In this document: piece after piece, positions 49,850-59,645 of the stretch | Layout of the letters: every line of letters starts with the position of its first letter | How positions within the stretch are numbered: the stretch's first letter is position 1 | From: Ornithinimicrobium ciconiae | Lineage (GTDB): Bacteria > Actinomycetota > Actinomycetes > Actinomycetales > Dermatophilaceae | DNA length: 64,000 bases | Assembly: GCF_007197575.1 (NCBI RefSeq) | Contig: NZ_CP041616.1 | Coordinates: 2,666,001 to 2,730,000 of the forward strand | Direction of reading: 5' to 3' | Notes under the pieces: model-generated | Told to the model about the DNA's origin: nothing | What the model saw: the letters and a program-made list of their open reading frames with translations, nothing else | Databases searched by the model: none | Translations under genes and position numbers: made by a program

Positions 49850-52386
49850 CCGGGGCTGACCTGACGCAGCAGGGCGCGCACCTCCTCGGCAGACTCCGCG
49901 GACAGTGCGCGCGCTCCGAGGTCCTGCAGGTCAGTCAGGGCGACCGACCGCAGCGCGTCCTTCACCGCCGGCACCGACGCCGCGGTCGCGCTGAGCTCGG
50001 AGACGCCCAGTCCGACGAGCAGCAGGGCGAGGCCCGGGTCGCTGGCAGCATCACCGCACAGGCCCACGTCGACCCCTTCGGCCACGCCGAGGACGGTGTC
50101 CCGGATCAGTTGCAGGACAGCCGGATCCGCTGCGTCAGCGAGCCCTTCAAGGGCAGGATTCCCCCGCTCAGCGGCCAGGGTGTACTGCACGAGATCGTTG
50201 CTGCCGATGCTGACGAAGTCCAGGAGCGTCGACAGGGCCTCGGGGCGCAGCGCGGCGGCGGGCACCTCGATCATGATGCCGACCTCCAGCGAGTCCGGGC
50301 GCCCGTCGGGCAGTCGCCCGGCGGCCTCCTCCAGCCGGGCCAGCGCCCACTCCACCTCCTCGACCGTGGCGATCATCGGGAACATGACCCGCACCGGCGT
50401 CTCCCGCGCAACCCGGCACACTGCCTCGAGCTGGTCCACCAGCAGTCGCGGGTCGTCCCGGAAGGCCCGGAGCCCGCGCTGGCCGAGGAAGGGGTTGGCC
50501 TCGGCCGGCTGCGGGTGGAAAGGCAGCGGTTTGTCACCGCCGACGTCCCACGTCCGGATCGTGATCATCGAGCCTGACAGGTGCTCGGCGATGCGTTCAA
50601 AGGTCTGGACCTGCTCGGCAACACTCGGGGCGGCGTCCCACTCACCGAACAGCGCCTCGGTGCGCACCAGCCCCGAGCCGTCAGCCCCTGACGCAGCTGC
50701 GAGGGCAGCGTCGGTGACACTGGCCAGGTTGGCCTTGACCAGCACGTGATGACCGTCCTTGGTCACCGCCGGTTCGCCAGCACTCTGCAGGATGCGCGTG
50801 CGGGCGCTGGCCCGCTGCGACAACAGTGCCTCGAACTCCTCGCGCACGGTGCGGTCCGGGTCGATGACGAGACGAGCGGCTCGAGCGTCGAAGGCCACCA
50901 GCGTCCCCTCCTGCACATCGGCTGCGGGACCCGCGCCGGTTAGCACGGGCAGTCCCCGCGCCCTGGCGAGGAGCACACCGTGGCCCGTCGCCGCCCCGCC
51001 GATCGTCACGACCCCCAGGATCTTCGTCGGGTCCAGGAGCACCGCCGTCGCGGGGTCCAGCTCGGGCACCACCAGCACACCGGTGTCGTCGTGCTGAGTG
51101 GACGCGACCCCGACCAGGGCCCGGAGCAGGCGCTGCCCGACGCTGTCCACGTCGGCCGCCCGTTCGCGCTGATAGGCATCGGTCAACCCCTCGAACTGTG
51201 CCCGCAGCCGGTCCGTCTGCTGCTGGACCGCCTGCGGTGCCCACTGGCCAGCTCGGATGCCGTCCCGCACCGGGCCCTGCAGGGCCGGGTCCTCCAGCAT
51301 GGCCAGGTGTGAGTCGAAAACCGCCGCCTCGCTGGCACCCAGGCGCTGGGTGGTGTGCCCGACGAGGTCGCTGAGCTCAGCCTGAGCCTGGATCACAGCC
51401 CGGTCCAGTGCGGCCAGTTCCTCCTCAACATCACCGCCCTGATAGTCCTCCGTCATGACCGTCACATCGGCACGCACGACCCTGCCCACCGCGGCCTCCA
51501 GCCCGAAGGTCGGTCCCTGCGGCACGCTGTTGTCCGCCGAGCCGGCTCCGCCGGCACCCTGGTCCGGCCCCGTCGCGGGACCGTCTCCCACCGCCGCGGC
51601 CGCGGCACGGTCCGGCCCGCTCGTGGGTGGAGCCAGGTCACCGAAACCGACCTCCGCCAGCCCAGCGAGGGAGTCCAGCAGTTCGCCCGCCAGGTCACCG
51701 GAGGCGCTCACCTCAACCTCATGGCCCTGTCGGGCGTCCAGCGTGGCGATGCCGGTGAGGCTGCGTCCGTCGACCGCTGGTCCACCGGTGGTCAGGTTGC
51801 GCACCCGCACCTGAGTGCCCGGATGGGCACCGACCTCCCGAACGAAGCGGGCAGCTGGCCGGGCGTGCAGTCCGTGAGGTGCGTTGACCACCAGCACCCG
51901 CCGCACCTCCCCCGCATTTTCCGAGTGGTTTCGCTGGTCCAACCCGTGTTTTGGTAGCGGTTTTGCTGATTGCTGCCCCGACCCGAGGTGCTGGGCCTTG
52001 CCCATCAAGCCCTGCTCCGCCTCGGCAGCGGCACCCGCGAGGTTTGCTCCAGCCCCGGCGGCCACGGCAGCTCCCACGAGCCCCTCGACCAGGGGTGCGC
52101 TGGAGATCCAGACTCGATCTGCGACCTCTGGCTCCAGGAACTCCAGCGCCATCTCCGCGGACAGGACGGCGCTACCGAGATCCAGCAGCACCAGCACCCC
52201 GTCACCGCTGTCCGCCTCGGTGATGGCCTCTGCCACAGCCGCGGCATCGGTCCCGAACGTCGTCTCGTCCAGACCGGCAGCCACCTTGATGGCGGGCCGG
52301 TTCCCCGGGTCAGTCATCTCGTCAGCCAGCGCAACGGCGGCATTGGCCAGTGCACGGCTGTGGCTGACCACGACGATGCCGATCAT
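49846..52386 (-). CDS. dhaM: DhaM-HPr-EI fusion: PEP-dependent phosphoryl donor for dihydroxyacetone kinase
   Basis: This is an 846-residue multi-domain phosphocarrier. Residues 1-~130 are the EIIA-Man-like DhaM domain with phospho-His9 (VVVSHS). Residues ~162-250 are HPr with His174 in GLHARPA. Residues ~295-846 are PTS enzyme I with the PEP-accepting His in GGAATGHGVLLAR and the PEP site in SIGSNDLVQYTLAAERG and LCGDAASDP. All steps from PEP to DhaL can occur on one chain. The DhaM-HPr linker (139-160) is encoded by an inverted copy of the 32-bp intergenic repeat. GAGGAGG precedes the ATG. Confidence 0.92.
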   Translation of the reverse strand: MIGIVVVSHSRALANAAVALADEMTDPGNRPAIKVAAGLDETTFGTDAAAVAEAITEADSGDGVLVLLDLGSAVLSAEMALEFLEPEVADRVWISSAPLVEGLVGAAVAAGAGANLAGAAAEAEQGLMGKAQHLGSGQQSAKPLPKHGLDQRNHSENAGEVRRVLVVNAPHGLHARPAARFVREVGAHPGTQVRVRNLTTGGPAVDGRSLTGIATLDARQGHEVEVSASGDLAGELLDSLAGLAEVGFGDLAPPTSGPDRAAAAAVGDGPATGPDQGAGGAGSADNSVPQGPTFGLEAAVGRVVRADVTVMTEDYQGGDVEEELAALDRAVIQAQAELSDLVGHTTQRLGASEAAVFDSHLAMLEDPALQGPVRDGIRAGQWAPQAVQQQTDRLRAQFEGLTDAYQRERAADVDSVGQRLLRALVGVASTQHDDTGVLVVPELDPATAVLLDPTKILGVVTIGGAATGHGVLLARARGLPVLTGAGPAADVQEGTLVAFDARAARLVIDPDRTVREEFEALLSQRASARTRILQSAGEPAVTKDGHHVLVKANLASVTDAALAAASGADGSGLVRTEALFGEWDAAPSVAEQVQTFERIAEHLSGSMITIRTWDVGGDKPLPFHPQPAEANPFLGQRGLRAFRDDPRLLVDQLEAVCRVARETPVRVMFPMIATVEEVEWALARLEEAAGRLPDGRPDSLEVGIMIEVPAAALRPEALSTLLDFVSIGSNDLVQYTLAAERGNPALEGLADAADPAVLQLIRDTVLGVAEGVDVGLCGDAASDPGLALLLVGLGVSELSATAASVPAVKDALRSVALTDLQDLGARALSAESAEEVRALLRQVSPG
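51910..51966 (-). repeat. Repeat copies inside the dhaM reading frame
   Basis: Two degenerate copies of the 32-bp unit at 52438-52560 occur here in inverted orientation. They encode AKPLPKHGLDQRNHSENAG in the DhaM-HPr linker without breaking the frame. Confidence 0.75.
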
Positions 52387-52437
52387 GACCAGACCTCCTC
52401 AGGGCCAGAAGAGCAGCAGAGCAACTGAGATTGAAGC

Positions 52438-52560
52438 AGCGAAACCACGACGAAGATGTGGGGCCGACCAGCGAAACCACGACGAAAACGCGGGTCCGAC
52501 CAGCGAAACCACTACGAAAATGCGGGCCCGACCAGCGAAACCACTACCAAAATGCGGGGT
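52438..52560 (+). repeat. 32-bp tandem repeat between dhaL and dhaM
   Basis: Four copies start at 52438, 52470, 52502 and 52534 with exact 32-bp period (core AGCGAAACCACTACGAAAAT then GCGGGNCCGACC). The last copy is partial and runs into the dhaL stop codon. The gap otherwise contains only the dhaM ribosome site. Confidence 0.9.
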
Positions 52561-53189
52561 CAGGCGAGCGTGCGGGCGGCGGACTCGAGCAGCATCGTCG
52601 AGCTGGTGGCTCCTGGGTCGATGTGTCCTCGGCTGCGCTCGCCCAGATAACTGGCCCGCCCCTTGCGGGCGACCAGGTCCTGGGTCGCGTCGCGACCGGT
52701 GGCCGCAGCCTCGGCGGCTGCCGTGAGGGCAGCGGCCAGGTCACCCGACGCCGTCGCAGCGTCGAAGGCCTCCAGGGCCGGCGCCCACGCGTCATACATC
52801 GTCTTGTCTCCGGTCTCGGCCTTGCCGCGCGCCACGATGCCCTCGACCCCGGCCCGTAGGCCCTGCCCGATCTCTGCAACGCCAGCCTCCTCGACCCCGG
52901 CAAAGGCGCCGGCCATGCGCAGGAAGAAGGTGCCATAGAGCGGGCCGCTGGCGCCGCCGACGTTGCTCACCAGGCTCATGCCGACCTTCTTCAGGTAGGC
53001 GTCCACGGAGGTGAACTCCTCGTCGGTGGCTAGCTGCGCTGCCTTGGTCATGCCCCGCTTCATGTTGCTGCCGTGGTCGGCATCACCGATGGCGCGGTCG
53101 AGATCGGTCAGGTAGTCGGCCTGTTCGCTGACCACGCGCGCGTAGTCCTCGATCCATGCCGTGAAGGACTGCAGGTTTGCCACACTCAT
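52560..53189 (-). CDS. dhaL: Dihydroxyacetone kinase subunit DhaL (ADP-binding)
   Basis: DhaL carries ADP/ATP and is rephosphorylated by DhaM, then phosphorylates dihydroxyacetone bound to DhaK. The 209-residue helical barrel has the Mg-binding Asp cluster in [14 protein letters not shown] and the nucleotide-capping loop [18 protein letters not shown]; the C-terminal [20 protein letters not shown] is conserved. ATG overlaps the dhaK stop (ATGA). Its own stop is formed at the edge of the 32-bp repeat array. Confidence 0.95.
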   Translation of the reverse strand: MSVANLQSFTAWIEDYARVVSEQADYLTDLDRAIGDADHGSNMKRGMTKAAQLATDEEFTSVDAYLKKVGMSLVSNVGGASGPLYGTFFLRMAGAFAGVEEAGVAEIGQGLRAGVEGIVARGKAETGDKTMYDAWAPALEAFDAATASGDLAAALTAAAEAAATGRDATQDLVARKGRASYLGERSRGHIDPGATSSTMLLESAARTLA

Positions 53190-54190
53190 ACTCCCCAGCG
53201 TAGGCCCGGTGTGTTCACAGGTGCGTCCCAGAGGCCCACGAGATCATCGTCCGCCTTGAGGACCGTCACGGAGCAGCCAGCCATCTCCAGGCTCGTGATG
53301 TAGTTGCCGACCAAACAGCGGGCGATGGTGACCCCGGACTTCTCCAGGATCTGAGCCACCTCGTGATACATCAGGTAGAGCTCGATCAGCGGCGTGCCGC
53401 CCATCCCGTTCATCATCACGATCGCCCCGGAGTCGCCGGTGAAGTCCAGGTCGGCCAGGACCGGCTCGACCAGCATCGCCGCGACCTCGCGGGCCGGCGC
53501 CAACGGCACGCGCTTGCGTCCGGGCTCGCCGTGGATGCCGATGCCGACCTCGATCTCGTCCTCGGCGAGCTCGAAGGTGGGTTTGCCGGCCGCGGGGACG
53601 GTGCAGGAGGTCAGGGCCATGCCCATCGAGCGACCGTTGCCGTTGACCTTGGTGGCCAGCGCGGCGCAGTCCGCCAGCGAGCGGCCCTCCTCGGCCGCCG
53701 CCCCGACGATCTTCTCCAGCAGGACGGTGGTGCCAACACCCCGGCGCCCTGCGGTGTAGAGGGAGTCCTGGACCGCGACGTCATCGTCGACGACGACTGA
53801 CTGGACCTCGGTGCCGGCCTCGGCGGCGGCCAGCTCGGCAGCCATCTCGAAGTTCATCACGTCGCCGGTGTAGTTCTTCACGATGTGGAGCACACCGGCG
53901 CCACCGTCGACCTCCTTGGTCGCGGCCATCATCTGGTCGGGCACCGGCGAGGTGAACACCTCGCCGGCGCAGGCAGCATCGAGCATGCCAAGACCGACCA
54001 GGCCGCCGTGCATTGGCTCGTGTCCGGATCCGCCACCGGAGATCAGCCCCACCTTGCCGGAGCGGATGGGGTCCTTGCGATAGACAACCTTGTTCTCGAG
54101 GTCCACGCGCAGCCGGTCAGGGTGGGCGGCAGCCATGCCACGGAGCGCCTCGATGACGACGTCAGCGGGGTCGTTGATAAGTTTCTTCAT
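53186..54190 (-). CDS. dhaK: Dihydroxyacetone kinase subunit DhaK
   Basis: DhaK binds dihydroxyacetone as a hemiaminal with a His and presents it to DhaL. The family N-terminus [23 protein letters not shown], the [15 protein letters not shown] loop and [14 protein letters not shown] are seen; the C-terminal domain includes [22 protein letters not shown] at 54190 is chosen on family start (334 residues), but AAGGGG directly abuts it; a GTG at 54223 would add 11 residues and may be the real start. It begins the dhaK-dhaL-dhaM unit. No regulator gene is nearby. Confidence 0.95.
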   Translation of the reverse strand: MKKLINDPADVVIEALRGMAAAHPDRLRVDLENKVVYRKDPIRSGKVGLISGGGSGHEPMHGGLVGLGMLDAACAGEVFTSPVPDQMMAATKEVDGGAGVLHIVKNYTGDVMNFEMAAELAAAEAGTEVQSVVVDDDVAVQDSLYTAGRRGVGTTVLLEKIVGAAAEEGRSLADCAALATKVNGNGRSMGMALTSCTVPAAGKPTFELAEDEIEVGIGIHGEPGRKRVPLAPAREVAAMLVEPVLADLDFTGDSGAIVMMNGMGGTPLIELYLMYHEVAQILEKSGVTIARCLVGNYITSLEMAGCSVTVLKADDDLVGLWDAPVNTPGLRWGV

Positions 54191-54249
54191 CCCCTTACCC
54201 AACCACTCAACGGGGTCGCCCACCAGAGGCAGTGCGAGGGTTCTGCTGA

Positions 54250-54588
54250 CTATTCGGTGGTGCCTGCGACCAGCGGCCTCATCGAGTAGCGGACATCGCC
54301 ACGGTCCACCCCGCGCACCTGGACCTGAAAGCGGTCGACCACCTCGGGCTGCCCGGGGGTCACCTCGACCAGGCCCGTGATCACGACGTCACAGATCACC
54401 TCGGCGCCGACCTCTGGCGGCAGGCCGCTCGGACAGTCGACGGACTCCAGCGGGAAGCCCTGGACCTCGGCCTGCTCGGCGATGCTGTCCTCGATGTCCT
54501 CCGCCGAGACCTCACGGCTGCAGCCGGTGGCCACCATCGCCACCGCCGCCATCCCCGCTGCGATCACCACTGTCCTGGATCGATCCAT
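54250..54588 (-). CDS. DUF4333 lipoprotein
   Basis: This is a 112-residue predicted lipoprotein with lipobox VATGC (Cys23). The mature part matches the DUF4333 pattern: [16 protein letters not shown], then [23 protein letters not shown] with two cysteines likely disulfide-bonded, then [15 protein letters not shown]. Function of the family is unknown; members are common as actinobacterial surface lipoproteins. It lies between era and the dha genes on the same strand; its ATG is 11 bp after the era stop. Confidence 0.85.
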   Translation of the reverse strand: MDRSRTVVIAAGMAAVAMVATGCSREVSAEDIEDSIAEQAEVQGFPLESVDCPSGLPPEVGAEVICDVVITGLVEVTPGQPEVVDRFQVQVRGVDRGDVRYSMRPLVAGTTE

Positions 54589-54599
54589 CCTGCCCCTCC

Positions 54600-55574
54600 T
54601 CAGAAACCCAGCCGCTGGAGCTGCTTGGGGTCACGCTGCCAGTCCTTGGCCACCTTGACGTGCAGGTCGAGGAAGACCTTGTGCCCGACGATCTTCTCGA
54701 TCCCGGCACGCGCCGTCGCGCCGACATCGCGCAACCGCGAGCCTCCGCGCCCGATGATGATCGCTTTCTGGCTGGGGCGCTCGACGAAGATGTTGACGCG
54801 CACATCGGTCAGCGGTCGGTCCTCAGGACGGTCCCCGCGTGGCACGATCTCCTCGACGACCACGGCCAGCGAGTGCGGGAGCTCGTCACGCACCCCCTCC
54901 AACGCTGCCTCGCGGACCAGCTCGGCAATCATCACCACGTCCGACTCGTCGGTCAGCACGTCGTCGGGATAGAGCTTGGGCGAGGTGGGCAGATAGGACG
55001 CCAGCACGCGGGCGACGTCGTCAACCTGGTCGCCACGCACGGCTGAGCAGGGCACGATCGCGTCCCAGGACCCGAGCTGGTCGATCGCGATCAGGTGCTC
55101 GGCGAGGCGCTGCTTGTCCACTGCGTCGGACTTGGTCGCCAGGGCGACCACAGGCACCTTCTTGGCGCGCTGCAGATCCGCGAGATCCCGGGCGATGAAC
55201 GCGTCACCCGGTCCGGGTCGCTGGTCAGCAGGCAGGCAGAAGCCGATGACGTCCACCTCCAGGAGCGTCTCGCGCACCAGGTCGTTGAGCCGTTGCCCGA
55301 GCAGGGTGCGTGGCCGGTGCAGCCCGGGGGTGTCGACCAGGATCAACTGGTAGTCCTCGGTCGTGCGGACGCCGCGGATGGCGTGCCGGGTGGTCTGCGG
55401 CTTGCTGGAGGTGATCGCGACCTTCTGTCCGACGAGCGCGTTGGTCAGGGTCGACTTGCCCGCGTTGGGGCGGCCCACGACGCAGGCAAAACCCGCGCGG
55501 TATGCCGTGGGGTCAGGCGGCTGCTCCACCGCACCCCCGCGCGGGTCAGGTGGGGTCTGCTGGGCCTCGCTCAT
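54600..55574 (-). CDS. era: GTPase Era
   Basis: Era binds 16S rRNA and helps 30S assembly. The 324 residues carry G1 GRPNAGKST, the switch SKPQTTRHAIRG, G3 DTPGLHRP, G4 ATKSD and a C-terminal KH domain (KAIIIGRGGSRLRDVGATAR). N-terminal ~25 residues are Pro/Gln-rich. ATG overlaps the stop of the CorC-type gene (ATGA). Order ybeY-corC-era is the normal ribosome-assembly cluster. Confidence 0.97.
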   Translation of the reverse strand: MSEAQQTPPDPRGGAVEQPPDPTAYRAGFACVVGRPNAGKSTLTNALVGQKVAITSSKPQTTRHAIRGVRTTEDYQLILVDTPGLHRPRTLLGQRLNDLVRETLLEVDVIGFCLPADQRPGPGDAFIARDLADLQRAKKVPVVALATKSDAVDKQRLAEHLIAIDQLGSWDAIVPCSAVRGDQVDDVARVLASYLPTSPKLYPDDVLTDESDVVMIAELVREAALEGVRDELPHSLAVVVEEIVPRGDRPEDRPLTDVRVNIFVERPSQKAIIIGRGGSRLRDVGATARAGIEKIVGHKVFLDLHVKVAKDWQRDPKQLQRLGF

Positions 55575-56887
55575 GGGGTGCCCTCCGGCTCCTGGTCGGG
55601 ATCGCCGTCGTCGGCGTCCTCGTGGTCCTGCTCCTCCGGCTCCACCCGGGTGACCAGCACAGTAGCCACTCGGCGGCGCCGACCGGCCATCCGCTCGGCG
55701 GTCAGGCGCAATCCGGCGACCTCACACCACGAGCCCACGATGGGCACCATGCCGATCTCGGCCCCCAAAAGCCCGCCGACGGAGTCGACGTCCTCGGACT
55801 CGATCTCGACGTCAAACATCTCCGCCAGGTCGTCGACCGGCATGGTGGCGGGCACCCGCACGGTCCCGTCCTCCAGTGTTTCGATCTCGACCACATCACG
55901 GTCGTACTCGTCGGTGATCTCTCCGACGATCTCCTCCAGGATGTCCTCGATGGTGATCAGTCCGGCAGTGCCGCCGTACTCGTCGATGACCATGGCGATG
56001 TGGTGGCGGTCCTGCTGCATCTCACGCAGCAGACCGTCGACAGGTTTGGACTCCGGGATCCGCTGGACCGGACGCATCAGGTCGCTGACCGGGTCCTGGC
56101 TGTTCTCGGCGTTGGCATTGACCGCCCGCACGACATCCTTGAAATAGAGGATGCCCAGGACGTCGTCGGTCCCCTCCCCGATCACCGGCACCCTGCTGAA
56201 GCCCGAGCGCAGGAAGAGCGACATCGCCTGGCGCAGCGCCCGGTCCTGCCGGATCGAGACCATGTCGGGCCGGGGCACCATGACCTCGCGGGCGACAGTG
56301 TCACCGAGTTCGAAGATGGAGTGGATCATCTCCCGCTCCCCGGCCTCGATGACCGAGCTCTCACCCGCCAGGTCCAGCAGGTCACGCAGTTCAGCCTCGT
56401 TGGCGAAGGGCCCCTCGGCATACCCCCGCCCCGGGGTGACCGCGTTGCCCAGGAGGACCAGTGCCTTGGCCAACGGTCCCAGCAGCACCCGCAGCGCCCG
56501 GATCATGGGGGCCGCCAGCAGTGCGACCTTCTCCACGTACTGCCGACCCAGCGTGCGCGGGGACACCCCGACCACCACGAAGGTGACCACGCTCATGATC
56601 CCGACCGCGATCAGCGCGGTCTGCCAGTGGTTGTCGACCTGCGTGTCCACCGCGACGGTGACCGCCACCGCGGCGACCGCCTCGGCGACTGCCCTGGCAA
56701 AGGCCGACGCGGCCAGGTAGGGCGCGGGGTCAGCGACAATGCGGGCCAGCGCCTGCGCGCCGCGGGAGTCCTCCTCCACGAGTGCCTCTACCCGCTGCCG
56801 CGAGATGCGCTGCAGCGCAGTGTCGCTGGCGGATAGGAGGAAGGCGATGAGGACCGCCACGACGGCGACGAGAATCAGGGTTGTCAA
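55571..56887 (-). CDS. CNNM/CorC-type membrane protein with CBS pair
   Basis: This is a 438-residue protein with an N-terminal DUF21/CNNM transmembrane domain (residues ~1-190), two CBS domains (~200-330; MVPRPDMVSIRQDRALRQAM and HIAMVIDEYGGTAGLITIEDILEEIVGEI) and a C-terminal CorC_HlyC domain (~350-430). Family members are implicated in Mg2+ or Co2+ efflux; hemolysin is a historical label. The start is TTG at 56887 with GAGG upstream. An acidic Glu/Asp tail ends the protein. The gene is translationally linked to era. Confidence 0.92.
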   Translation of the reverse strand: MTTLILVAVVAVLIAFLLSASDTALQRISRQRVEALVEEDSRGAQALARIVADPAPYLAASAFARAVAEAVAAVAVTVAVDTQVDNHWQTALIAVGIMSVVTFVVVGVSPRTLGRQYVEKVALLAAPMIRALRVLLGPLAKALVLLGNAVTPGRGYAEGPFANEAELRDLLDLAGESSVIEAGEREMIHSIFELGDTVAREVMVPRPDMVSIRQDRALRQAMSLFLRSGFSRVPVIGEGTDDVLGILYFKDVVRAVNANAENSQDPVSDLMRPVQRIPESKPVDGLLREMQQDRHHIAMVIDEYGGTAGLITIEDILEEIVGEITDEYDRDVVEIETLEDGTVRVPATMPVDDLAEMFDVEIESEDVDSVGGLLGAEIGMVPIVGSWCEVAGLRLTAERMAGRRRRVATVLVTRVEPEEQDHEDADDGDPDQEPEGTP

Positions 56888-56894
56888 CAGTGCC

Positions 56895-57395
56895 TCAGGG
56901 TGTGGTGCGCGCGTCCGGCGCGGCGGTGGTCGTCCGCCCGCGCTGGGACAGGAAGGTCAGCAGCAGGGTCCGCTGCAGGTCGAACATCTCCCGCTCTTCC
57001 GCCGGCTCGGCGTGGTCGAAGCCGAGCAGGTGCAGGATCCCGTGGGTGGTCAGCAGCAGGATCTCGTCCTGCACGCTGTGGCCTGCGGCCCGGGCCTGGG
57101 TGCGCGCCACCGAGGGACAGAGCACCACGTCGCCGAGCACCCCCTCGGGCGTCTCGCTGTCGGAGCCGGGGCGCAGCTCATCCATCGGAAAGCTCATCAC
57201 GTCGGTCGGGCCCGGCAGGTCCATCCAGCGCTCGTGGAGGGCGGTCATCGCCTCCTCGTCGACCAGGGTGATCGCGAGCTCGGCCCGCGGGTGCACGCGC
57301 AGCTGGTCCAGCACATGACGGGCCAGGTCGTGCAGCTCCTGCTCGGCGACCGGCCCCGGCACCTCACCCGACTCGTTGAGCACCTCGATGCTCAC
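56895..57395 (-). CDS. ybeY: Endoribonuclease YbeY
   Basis: This metal-dependent RNase is involved in 16S rRNA 3' maturation and ribosome quality control. The 166 residues contain the zinc motif [11 protein letters not shown] with three His, and DVMSFPMDE upstream. GTG at 57395 overlaps the phoH stop (GTGA). The C-terminus is a short basic/Thr-rich tail. Confidence 0.96.
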   Translation of the reverse strand: MSIEVLNESGEVPGPVAEQELHDLARHVLDQLRVHPRAELAITLVDEEAMTALHERWMDLPGPTDVMSFPMDELRPGSDSETPEGVLGDVVLCPSVARTQARAAGHSVQDEILLLTTHGILHLLGFDHAEPAEEREMFDLQRTLLLTFLSQRGRTTTAAPDARTTP

Positions 57396-59632
57396 TGCTC
57401 ACCATCCTCGGTATGCCGGGTGCCCACCTCTGCGGAGACCTCACCGGCGGGCCGTTGACGGTCCTTGGCCGGGGGGCGGCGGGAGGCCCGTGGGGCCTGC
57501 GGCTGGCCCTCGTCGTGCTTGCCGTAGGCCTCGACGATCGAGCTGACCAGCCGGTGGCGCACGACGTCGGCCGAGGTCAGCGTCGTGAAGTGGATGTCCT
57601 CGACATCCGCCAGGATGTCCCGGACCACCCGCAGGCCCGAGCTGGTGCCGGTCGGCAGATCCACCTGGGTGACGTCGCCGGTGACGACCATCTTGGAGCC
57701 GAACCCGAGCCTGGTCAGGAACATCTTCATCTGCTCCGCGGAGGTGTTCTGCGCCTCGTCGAGGATGATGAAGGCGTCGTTCAAGGTGTTGTGCGTGACG
57801 AGGAAGTCGTCAGTGACATACAGCGAGTCGGCTGCGGCCACCTGGATGCACACCGTCTCCCGCATCCCCACCGGCTCGATGCGGTCGACGAACCGCGTCG
57901 GTAGGCCGCCAGTGTGCTTCTCGTAAGCGTCTCGCTTGCGCTTCCTCCTGAAGGGGTCCACGCTGGCCGGCAGCCTGATGTCGAGCACGAAGGCATCGTG
58001 CCGAGAGGGCACCGGCCGCCCGTTGGCCAGACCGGGTTTGCGTCCTTCGGCAGGCCGCGCACGCCAGTCGGCTGTGCCACCCAGCGAGCGCACCAGGAAA
58101 ACCACGTCGTCTCGCAGTTGTGGCGACGTGGTGCAGTACTGCACTCGGCAAGTGCGGCCTCTCTGCGTGACGGTGCCGCCGTCGGTGTCCAGGAGTCCCT
58201 GGAGCACGGCCAACCTCACCGCGACAGAGTTGAGCAGGTAGTCCTTCGGGACGAACGTGGTGTGGGAACGGGTGCCGGCCAGACCGAGCTCTCGCACGAT
58301 TGCGGTGACCGGATGTGCCGTGATGACACCTCCACGCCCGCCACCGCCGCCCTGGCGGCTCAGCACGTCGTCGTGCGCACCGTTCGCGCGCAACTCAACA
58401 CCCTCCAGTGCTTCCTCGAGCGCCACCGCCAACTGGGCGTCGACGGTGCTGCAAGCGGGAGTTGTCAAGGTGGTGAGGCAGCCATCTCCCAGCAGGAGCC
58501 CCAGCGCATAGGCGTCCATCGGCACCTCGCGCGGTGCTAGCTCTGGCGGTGCCATCATCGGAAGTTCGAACCGTCGGGCATGCGCGGCACGGAGCCGCCC
58601 GATCATCTCGCTGGTCTGCACCACGCGAGTGCGGCCGCGACGCTTGTCAGAGGGGGTCCTGACCTGCCAGAGATGCTCGCCGCACGCCAGGGTGGACGCG
58701 CCATCCTGGGTCGAGACCCGGTAGACCTCACGCTGCCCCTGCGCGTAGACGCCGAGTACGGCCGTCGCCTCACCCTGTGAACCGATGACGCGGTCCCCCA
58801 CCTGAAGAGATCCGATGTCGCGGAAACCCTCCGGAGTCAGCACCTGCGCGTCGAGTGGTTGTGCGCGCCCGCGCATATAGGCCAGGGGGGCGACCTCGAT
58901 CGTGCCCGAGGCCATCAGGCGCGGGATCGAGTCCGGGTCCACCATGTCGTGCAGCGCGTCATAGAGCGGCCGCAGATAGGGGTCGATCTTGTCGTTGAGC
59001 GTGCCGGGCAGGAACCCCAGGCGCTCACCGGCCTCCACCGCGGGTCGGGTCAGGATGATCCTGTTGACCTGCTTGGCCTGCAGGGCGGCGACGGCCTTGG
59101 CCATCGCGAGGTAGGTCTTGCCGGTGCCGGCGGGGCCGATGCCGAAAACGATCGTGTGCTTGTCGATCGCGTCGACGTAGTGCTTCTGGTGCAGGGTCTT
59201 GGGACGGATGGTGCGGCCCCGGTTGCTGATGATGTTCATCGTCAGCACGTCGGCGGGGCGCTCGGCCGAGGCGCTGCGCAACATGCTGATGGCCCGCTCG
59301 ACGGCGTCCCGGTTGAGCGGTTGTCCCGCAGCGACGATGACGATCAGCTCATCGATGAGACGCTCGATGACGGCGACGTCCTCCGAGGGTCCGTCGAGGC
59401 GGAACTGATTGCCCCGCACCATCACATCGACGCGGGGGAAGGAGCGCTCCATGGTCTTGAGCAGCTCATCACGGGGGCCGAGCAGTGCGGCCATGGAGGT
59501 CTCGGGCGGGATGACCACGGTGTGCACCGGCGGACCAGCATCGTGAGGGGTCGGCGCGTGCGTGGTGATCAGGTCGGGATCTGTGTCACGGGTGTCGGCG
59601 TCGGCCGCCCCCGGATGGTCGGGCTCTGTCAT
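57392..59632 (-). CDS. phoH: PhoH-family ATPase interrupted by an intein
   Basis: The 746-residue precursor consists of an N-extein (1-256), an intein (257-615) and a C-extein (616-746). The spliced PhoH would be 387 residues, a P-loop ATPase (GPAGTGKT at 166-173; Walker [12 protein letters not shown]) linked with RNA metabolism through its conserved position before ybeY. The intein sits in YMRGR/TLNDAF, just before Walker B, so PhoH is inactive unless spliced. An N-terminal KH-like segment precedes the ATPase. ATG at 59632 has GGGGA upstream; earlier in-frame codons overlap the HIT gene. Confidence 0.95.
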   Translation of the reverse strand: MTEPDHPGAADADTRDTDPDLITTHAPTPHDAGPPVHTVVIPPETSMAALLGPRDELLKTMERSFPRVDVMVRGNQFRLDGPSEDVAVIERLIDELIVIVAAGQPLNRDAVERAISMLRSASAERPADVLTMNIISNRGRTIRPKTLHQKHYVDAIDKHTIVFGIGPAGTGKTYLAMAKAVAALQAKQVNRIILTRPAVEAGERLGFLPGTLNDKIDPYLRPLYDALHDMVDPDSIPRLMASGTIEVAPLAYMRGRAQPLDAQVLTPEGFRDIGSLQVGDRVIGSQGEATAVLGVYAQGQREVYRVSTQDGASTLACGEHLWQVRTPSDKRRGRTRVVQTSEMIGRLRAAHARRFELPMMAPPELAPREVPMDAYALGLLLGDGCLTTLTTPACSTVDAQLAVALEEALEGVELRANGAHDDVLSRQGGGGGRGGVITAHPVTAIVRELGLAGTRSHTTFVPKDYLLNSVAVRLAVLQGLLDTDGGTVTQRGRTCRVQYCTTSPQLRDDVVFLVRSLGGTADWRARPAEGRKPGLANGRPVPSRHDAFVLDIRLPASVDPFRRKRKRDAYEKHTGGLPTRFVDRIEPVGMRETVCIQVAAADSLYVTDDFLVTHNTLNDAFIILDEAQNTSAEQMKMFLTRLGFGSKMVVTGDVTQVDLPTGTSSGLRVVRDILADVEDIHFTTLTSADVVRHRLVSSIVEAYGKHDEGQPQAPRASRRPPAKDRQRPAGEVSAEVGTRHTEDGEQ
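57788..58864 (-). other. Intein in PhoH, class 3 type, with LAGLIDADG endonuclease
   Basis: This 359-residue protein-splicing element spans residues 257-615 of the precursor. Position 1 is Ala rather than Cys or Ser; the +1 residue is Thr. Block [21 protein letters not shown]; block [11 protein letters not shown] with Trp322; block [18 protein letters not shown] with Cys595; block G: LVTHN with Thr613, ending His-Asn. Trp/Cys/Thr at these places is the class 3 signature. Dodecapeptide motifs LGLLLGDGC (377-385) and [10 protein letters not shown] (478-487) mark a homing endonuclease whose acidic residues are intact. Confidence 0.92.
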
Positions 59633-59645
59633 CAGGTCCCCAAGT

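Noticed and set aside
52438..52560. Possible CRISPR array (32-bp repeats)
   Set aside because: The repeats are directly adjacent with a 32-bp period and no spacers, and there are no cas genes.
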